Assembly: GCA_035649415.1 (NCBI GenBank)
Contig: DASRJP010000490.1
Location: 1-8,328 of the forward strand
Direction: 5' to 3'
DNA from: DATKDU01 sp035649415
GTDB lineage: Bacteria > Planctomycetota > Planctomycetia > Pirellulales > Pirellulaceae
DNA: 8,328 bases
Shown here: positions 5,056 through 8,328 of the stretch, piece after piece
How the letters are laid out: each line of letters starts with the position of its first letter
Position numbering within the stretch: position 1 is the stretch's first letter
Program-made: the position numbers and the translations under genes
Notes under the pieces: model-generated
What the model was told of the DNA's origin: nothing
Databases searched by the model: none
What the model saw: only the letters and a program-made list of their open reading frames with translations

Positions 5056-6069
5056 ATGCGCACCTTCCAGCGATGGCGAGCCAGCCGACCGGCGCCGCAC
5101 AGCGTCACGCCGCGACTGATCTCGATGATAGTCATGCTGGGCATCGTCCTGCTCGTGATGTGGCAGGCCCGCGATCCCAAAAATTGGCGCTGGCTGGAAA
5201 TCCTCGCCAATGAAGCGCCAGCAGCCAGCGAGACGGAGCAGGTTGCCGTGGCGAAGGAGTCCGCGACCACGCAGCCGCCGACAAAGCCGGAGGCGGCGGC
5301 CGAACCATTCGAGATCGACCCGCTGGAGGTGGCCACGGCTGAGGAGGAGTACCTGGCGATTTCCGACGGCACCACCGCGCTGCGGCGCGAAGAAATGTCG
5401 GCCTACTGGCGGATGTTCGGCTGGGTCCAGCAGCAGTCGCTGGCGCAATTGCAGCGCGGCGCTCGCAGTAAAGTCGTATTCAACGACTTCGTGCAATCGC
5501 CGGACCAGCAGCGGGGCAAGCTGTTTGCACTGGAGCTCAATGTGCGGCGGGTGCTGGCCTACGACGCTCCGGAGAATCCGGCGGGCATCAAGACGGTCTA
5601 CGAGGTCTGGGGGTGGACGAACGAGTCGCGGGCTTGGCCGTATGTCATCGTCACGGCCCAGCTGCCACCCGGAATGCCCGTCGGCGCCGCCGTCCAAGAG
5701 CAGGCCAGCTTCGCCGGATACTTTTTCAAGGTGCAGGGATATCACGCGGGAGGGGCGGGCCCCAAGGACAAGCCCCTCATTGCGCCGCTCATGATCGGAC
5801 GGCTGTCGCATCGCGGTGCACCAGCGCCGGCTGCCCCCGCCGAAATCGCCTGGTCCCCGTGGATCGTGGGATTGGTGCTGGTTGGCGCGGTGTGGCTGTC
5901 GCTGCGTATATTGATCTGGCGGATGAGAAGGAAACCGGCCGCTGTAGCCAGCCGCACGAGCACAAGTCCGTCCGGGGAAGGTCTCGAGCTTGCTGGCTGG
6001 CTGGCAGCCGCCTCGGGCCAGTCCGATCAACCCTCATCCAATTCCAACGGCAAACATCAGCAGCGATGA
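5056..6069 (+). CDS. Protein of unknown function with two TM helices and a periplasmic beta-rich domain
   Basis: A 337-residue protein. A basic head is followed by TM1 (about 21-36, LISMIVMLGIVLLVMW). A proline- and alanine-rich stretch comes next (about 52-85), then a folded region at about 95-250 and TM2 (about 268-286, ending in basic RMRRK) before a low-complexity Ser/Gly tail. The middle domain contains EVWGWTNESRAWPYVIVTAQ, then GYFFKVQGY and LIAPLMIGR, a pattern I associate with conserved planctomycete hypothetical proteins; its alternating hydrophobic residues suggest beta structure. With both termini inside, this domain would face the periplasm, next to the ExbD domains and the toroid. 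Ribosome binding site AGGAG lies eight bases upstream of the ATG. The end overlaps the toroid gene by four bases (ATGA), so the two are probably made together. I cannot name a function. Confidence 0.8.
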   Translation: MRTFQRWRASRPAPHSVTPRLISMIVMLGIVLLVMWQARDPKNWRWLEILANEAPAASETEQVAVAKESATTQPPTKPEAAAEPFEIDPLEVATAEEEYLAISDGTTALRREEMSAYWRMFGWVQQQSLAQLQRGARSKVVFNDFVQSPDQQRGKLFALELNVRRVLAYDAPENPAGIKTVYEVWGWTNESRAWPYVIVTAQLPPGMPVGAAVQEQASFAGYFFKVQGYHAGGAGPKDKPLIAPLMIGRLSHRGAPAPAAPAEIAWSPWIVGLVLVGAVWLSLRILIWRMRRKPAAVASRTSTSPSGEGLELAGWLAAASGQSDQPSSNSNGKHQQR

Positions 6070-7694
6070 GCAAACCCACCACTTCGACCCGGCAGCCCGA
6101 TGTCGCGGATGAGCAGGGGGGCGGCGAGGAACACCCCGACGTCTTCCGGCAAGTTGCCGCGTGGATTGTGAGCCTGGCCGCGCAGTCGTGGCTCATCAGC
6201 ATGGCCTTTCATATGCTGCTGATGATTGTCATGGCTCTTATCTTGGGGACGATCCACGCGGCCACGACGAGCAACGTGCGGGAGATCGAAGTGGTCGAAG
6301 AGTTCGAGGCGGACCTTCCGGAAGTCACGCACTTTGAGGTCGGGCACACGCCGCTCGATCCGACCGAACTTTCGACGGAAACGTTGACGCTCATGCAAGC
6401 GCCGTCGGTCGAGGCGCAGTTCAACGACGACTCGCCCGTTTTTGAGGAGGCCGGCGGCGGCGTGGCCGGCGCGGAAAGCTCCTTCGGAGGTCTGGGGGGT
6501 TTCAGCGTGGATGCCATTGGCACAGGTCCCGTGGTCACGGGCCCAGGCGGCGTGGACGGCGGCGGCGGATTTGGCAAAAACGCGGGCACCGGCGGCGCGG
6601 GGAGCGGTTTTGGCAGCCGCGGCACCGGCATGCGCGAGGCGATGCTCGGCAGCGGCGGCACCAAGCAGTCGGAACGGGCCGTGGCGGCGGCACTCAACTG
6701 GATCGCGCGCCACCAGAACAAGAACGGAAGCTGGAGCCTGAACCATGCTCCGAACTGCAAGAGCGGCTTGTGCTCGTGTCCTGGCGATGCCGACTCCGAC
6801 CCGGCGGCGACGGCACTGGCCCTGCTTCCGTTCCTTGCAGCCGGCCAGACGCACCAAAGCAAAGGCCCCTATCAAAAGAACATCGGCGCCGGACTGAATT
6901 GGCTGATCAACAACCAGCGAAAAGACGGCGATCTGTCGGCAGGCGGCGGTCACCAGATGTATGCCCACGGTCTGGCGGCCATCGCGCTATGCGAGGCCTA
7001 CGGTATGACGCAGGACTCCCGCGTCGGCTATGCGGCCCAGGCCGCGCTGAACTTCATCCAGGCCGGCCAGAACCGGCAAGGCGGCTGGCGGTATCAGTTT
7101 AAGTCGATCGATTCCGATACGTCAGTTTTCGGTTGGCAGGTGATGGCCCTCAAAAGCGGACAGATGGCGCGGCTCTCGGTCACCCCCGACAGCTTCGAAG
7201 GGTGCCGCCTGTATTTGCGTCAGTGTTCAAGCGGCCGCTATGGGAACGAATTCAGTTACGCGCCTGGCGGAGGGCCAACCAATACCATGACGTCCGTCGG
7301 CCTGCTTACGTCGCAGTATCTGGGAGCCAGGCGCGACGATCCGGTGATCGTCGGCGGCATCGAATACTTGATGGGCAACAAACCGACGATGGATGCTCGC
7401 AATGTCTACTTCTGGTACTACGCCACGCAGGTGATGCACAACGTCCCGGGCAAGCAATGGGACGAATGGAACCGGCAGATGCGCCGGCTGCTCATCGAGA
7501 CCCAGGACAAAAACGGCTGTGCCGCGGGAAGTTGGAATCCGCTTCAGCCGCAACCCGATCCGTGGGGCCGGCAGGGAGGACGGCTGATGGTCACCAGCCT
7601 CTCGGCACTTACGCTGGAGGTCTATTACCGCTATCTGCCGCTCTACCAGCTCGACAAGAAGCAAACCGAAGAGGACTTGAACAAGGTGAAGTGA
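6066..7694 (+). CDS. Membrane-anchored squalene-cyclase/prenyltransferase-like toroid protein with TonB-like anchor
   Basis: 542 residues, N-terminus inside. A cytoplasmic head (1-37) leads to one TM helix at about 38-61 that contains S45-x-x-x-H49, then an acidic stretch (EIEVVEEFEADLPEV), a Gly-rich linker at about 129-197, and a C-terminal (alpha/alpha)6 toroid from about 200. Six inner-helix segments can be picked out: DPAATALALL, MYAHGLAAIALCEA, DTSVFGWQVMALKS, TNTMTSVGLLTSQY, NVYFWYYATQVMHN and LMVTSLSALTLEVY. They alternate with QW-like turns such as NKNGSWSL and RQGGWRYQF. The fold is that of the squalene-hopene cyclase, prenyltransferase-beta and complement thioester-domain superfamily. 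The cyclase DxDD acid motif is absent, so terpene cyclisation is not expected. Topology and S-x-x-x-H resemble TonB/TolA, suggesting it is the moving partner of the motors. The start at 6066 is set by the ATGA overlap; the longer upstream frame is a shadow. Confidence 0.85.
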   Translation: MSKPTTSTRQPDVADEQGGGEEHPDVFRQVAAWIVSLAAQSWLISMAFHMLLMIVMALILGTIHAATTSNVREIEVVEEFEADLPEVTHFEVGHTPLDPTELSTETLTLMQAPSVEAQFNDDSPVFEEAGGGVAGAESSFGGLGGFSVDAIGTGPVVTGPGGVDGGGGFGKNAGTGGAGSGFGSRGTGMREAMLGSGGTKQSERAVAAALNWIARHQNKNGSWSLNHAPNCKSGLCSCPGDADSDPAATALALLPFLAAGQTHQSKGPYQKNIGAGLNWLINNQRKDGDLSAGGGHQMYAHGLAAIALCEAYGMTQDSRVGYAAQAALNFIQAGQNRQGGWRYQFKSIDSDTSVFGWQVMALKSGQMARLSVTPDSFEGCRLYLRQCSSGRYGNEFSYAPGGGPTNTMTSVGLLTSQYLGARRDDPVIVGGIEYLMGNKPTMDARNVYFWYYATQVMHNVPGKQWDEWNRQMRRLLIETQDKNGCAAGSWNPLQPQPDPWGRQGGRLMVTSLSALTLEVYYRYLPLYQLDKKQTEEDLNKVK

Positions 7695-8328
7695 TGCGCC
7701 AGTGCGATGAGGCATGCCGTTCGATCGTTGCGGAACGGCGAACCCTGCTCGGTTGCATGGCACTGACGATGACCTTAGCCGTCGCCGCAGCGGGATATTC
7801 GGGCGAACCATATCTGGAGTTTTTGCGGGGGCTGGAGCGCCGCGGCTACGGCGAAGCGGCGCTCGACTACCTGGACTCCATCGCCGATCGGAATGATTTG
7901 CCGGTCGAGCTGAAGCAAACGCTCGATCTGGAGCGCAGCCGCAGCTTGCGCATTGCCGCCAGCGAGGCTTACGACTCGCAGCAAAGGGCGGCCCGATTGG
8001 CCGAGGCCGATCGCTTGCTGGAAAAGTTTCTGTCCGAGAACCCGCACCATCCGGCAGTCGGCTCGGCCGTGCTGATTTCTGCCAATGAGGAGCTTTCGCG
8101 CGGGCAAATCAGCCTTACCGCCGCCCGCCAGCCCGGGGACGAGGAGCGATCCAAGCGGGCACTGGCCGATGCAAAAACGCTGCTCATCAGCGCCCGTGGA
8201 CACTTTGAGGCGGCGCTCAAGCGGCTCAAGGGGCGGGCGGACGCGACGATTGCTGCCAAGGACACGCAATCCCAAAAGGACGCGGAACTGTCCTTGCTCG
8301 AAGCTCGCTTCAACCTGGCCTATACCGA
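7694..8328 (+). CDS. Exported helical repeat (TPR-like) protein, partial at the window edge
   Basis: A frame open from ATG 7694 to the right edge (211 complete codons, no stop), so the 3' end is missing. The start shares one base with the previous stop (TGATG), and AAGGTG lies five bases upstream. The N-terminus reads RRTLLG followed by hydrophobic MALTMTLAVAAAGYSG, a secretion signal with cleavage likely near residue 33-37; the RR-T-L-L could also be Tat-like. After it comes an almost all-helical, Ala/Leu/Arg/Glu-rich chain: YLEFLRGLERRGYGEAALDY and LDLERSRSLRIAASEAY, then a helix ending LLEKFLSENPHHPA. The last has the spacing of TPR-type helix pairs. A periplasmic scaffold or partner of the toroid protein is plausible. 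I do not recognise a specific family, and the missing C-terminus may carry its main domain. Confidence 0.75.
   Translation, partial: MRQCDEACRSIVAERRTLLGCMALTMTLAVAAAGYSGEPYLEFLRGLERRGYGEAALDYLDSIADRNDLPVELKQTLDLERSRSLRIAASEAYDSQQRAARLAEADRLLEKFLSENPHHPAVGSAVLISANEELSRGQISLTAARQPGDEERSKRALADAKTLLISARGHFEAALKRLKGRADATIAAKDTQSQKDAELSLLEARFNLAYT

Noticed and set aside
5613..6065. Longer upstream extension of the toroid gene's frame
   Set aside because: It lies entirely inside the two-TM gene in another frame, is rich in Arg, Gly and Pro, and lacks family features. The ATG at 6066 with its ATGA overlap is the natural start.
6066..7694. Squalene-hopene cyclase for hopanoid synthesis
   Set aside because: No DxDD motif, far too few QW repeats, about 100 residues shorter than typical cyclases, and a TM anchor with Gly-rich linker. 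Only the fold is shared.
7745..7756. Lipobox (LLGC) in the last gene
   Set aside because: The cysteine comes before the hydrophobic stretch, not after it, so it cannot be a lipoprotein processing site.
1..8328. CRISPR array, tRNA or rRNA gene, insertion sequence, integrase or attachment site
   Set aside because: No regularly spaced direct repeats, no RNA gene pattern, no transposase or integrase motifs, and no terminal inverted repeats that I could see on either strand.

Overview
The window looks like a piece of a GC-rich planctomycete chromosome, most likely Pirellulales or a relative. Two things suggest this. The first is the small upstream membrane-protein remnants, whose N-termini read RFRLRTLLIVLAI and RFTIRDLLWLTVVVAL, types I associate with Planctomycetia. 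The second is the tandem MotA/TolQ/ExbB and ExbD genes followed by a membrane-anchored squalene-cyclase-like toroid protein and a helical repeat protein. The assignment rests on recognition, not on a database search.

Layout. Positions 1-956 hold no intact gene that I can support. They hold the remains of at least three small membrane-anchored proteins, one on the minus strand and two on the plus strand. Each needs at least one frame correction to read through, and one also has an in-frame stop. A possible fourth scrap resembles a Tat signal. Positions 957-1361 are non-coding. They contain an AT-rich promoter-like element with a 12-bp palindrome exactly in its spacer, then a long potential 5' leader with several inverted repeats.

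From 1362 to the right edge there are nine tightly packed plus-strand genes without a frame break. Module 1 is a TolQ/ExbB-like channel protein plus two ExbD-like proteins, the second carrying an N-terminal zinc ribbon. A stem-loop starts directly after its last stop codon. Module 2 is a second TolQ/ExbB-like protein with a signal-peptide-like N-terminal extension plus two more ExbD-like proteins. Then come a two-TM protein of unknown function, a 542-residue protein with one TM helix, a Gly-rich linker and a predicted (alpha/alpha)6 toroid, and the start of a secreted helical/TPR-like protein cut by the window edge. Overlaps or short gaps join most genes, so this is very probably one operon.

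How the genes may work together. ExbB/ExbD pairs are proton-driven motors that energise a TonB- or TolA-like rod across the periplasm. No TonB is obvious, but the toroid protein sits in the TonB position. It has TonB-like topology and an S-x-x-x-H signature in its TM helix (S45, H49), as TonB and TolA have. My main hypothesis is a dual-motor Exb/Tol-type system whose moving part ends in a squalene-cyclase-like alpha/alpha toroid instead of a TonB C-terminal domain, with the two-TM protein and the repeat protein as accessory periplasmic parts. That proposal is inference. The gene families and motifs are visible in the sequence.
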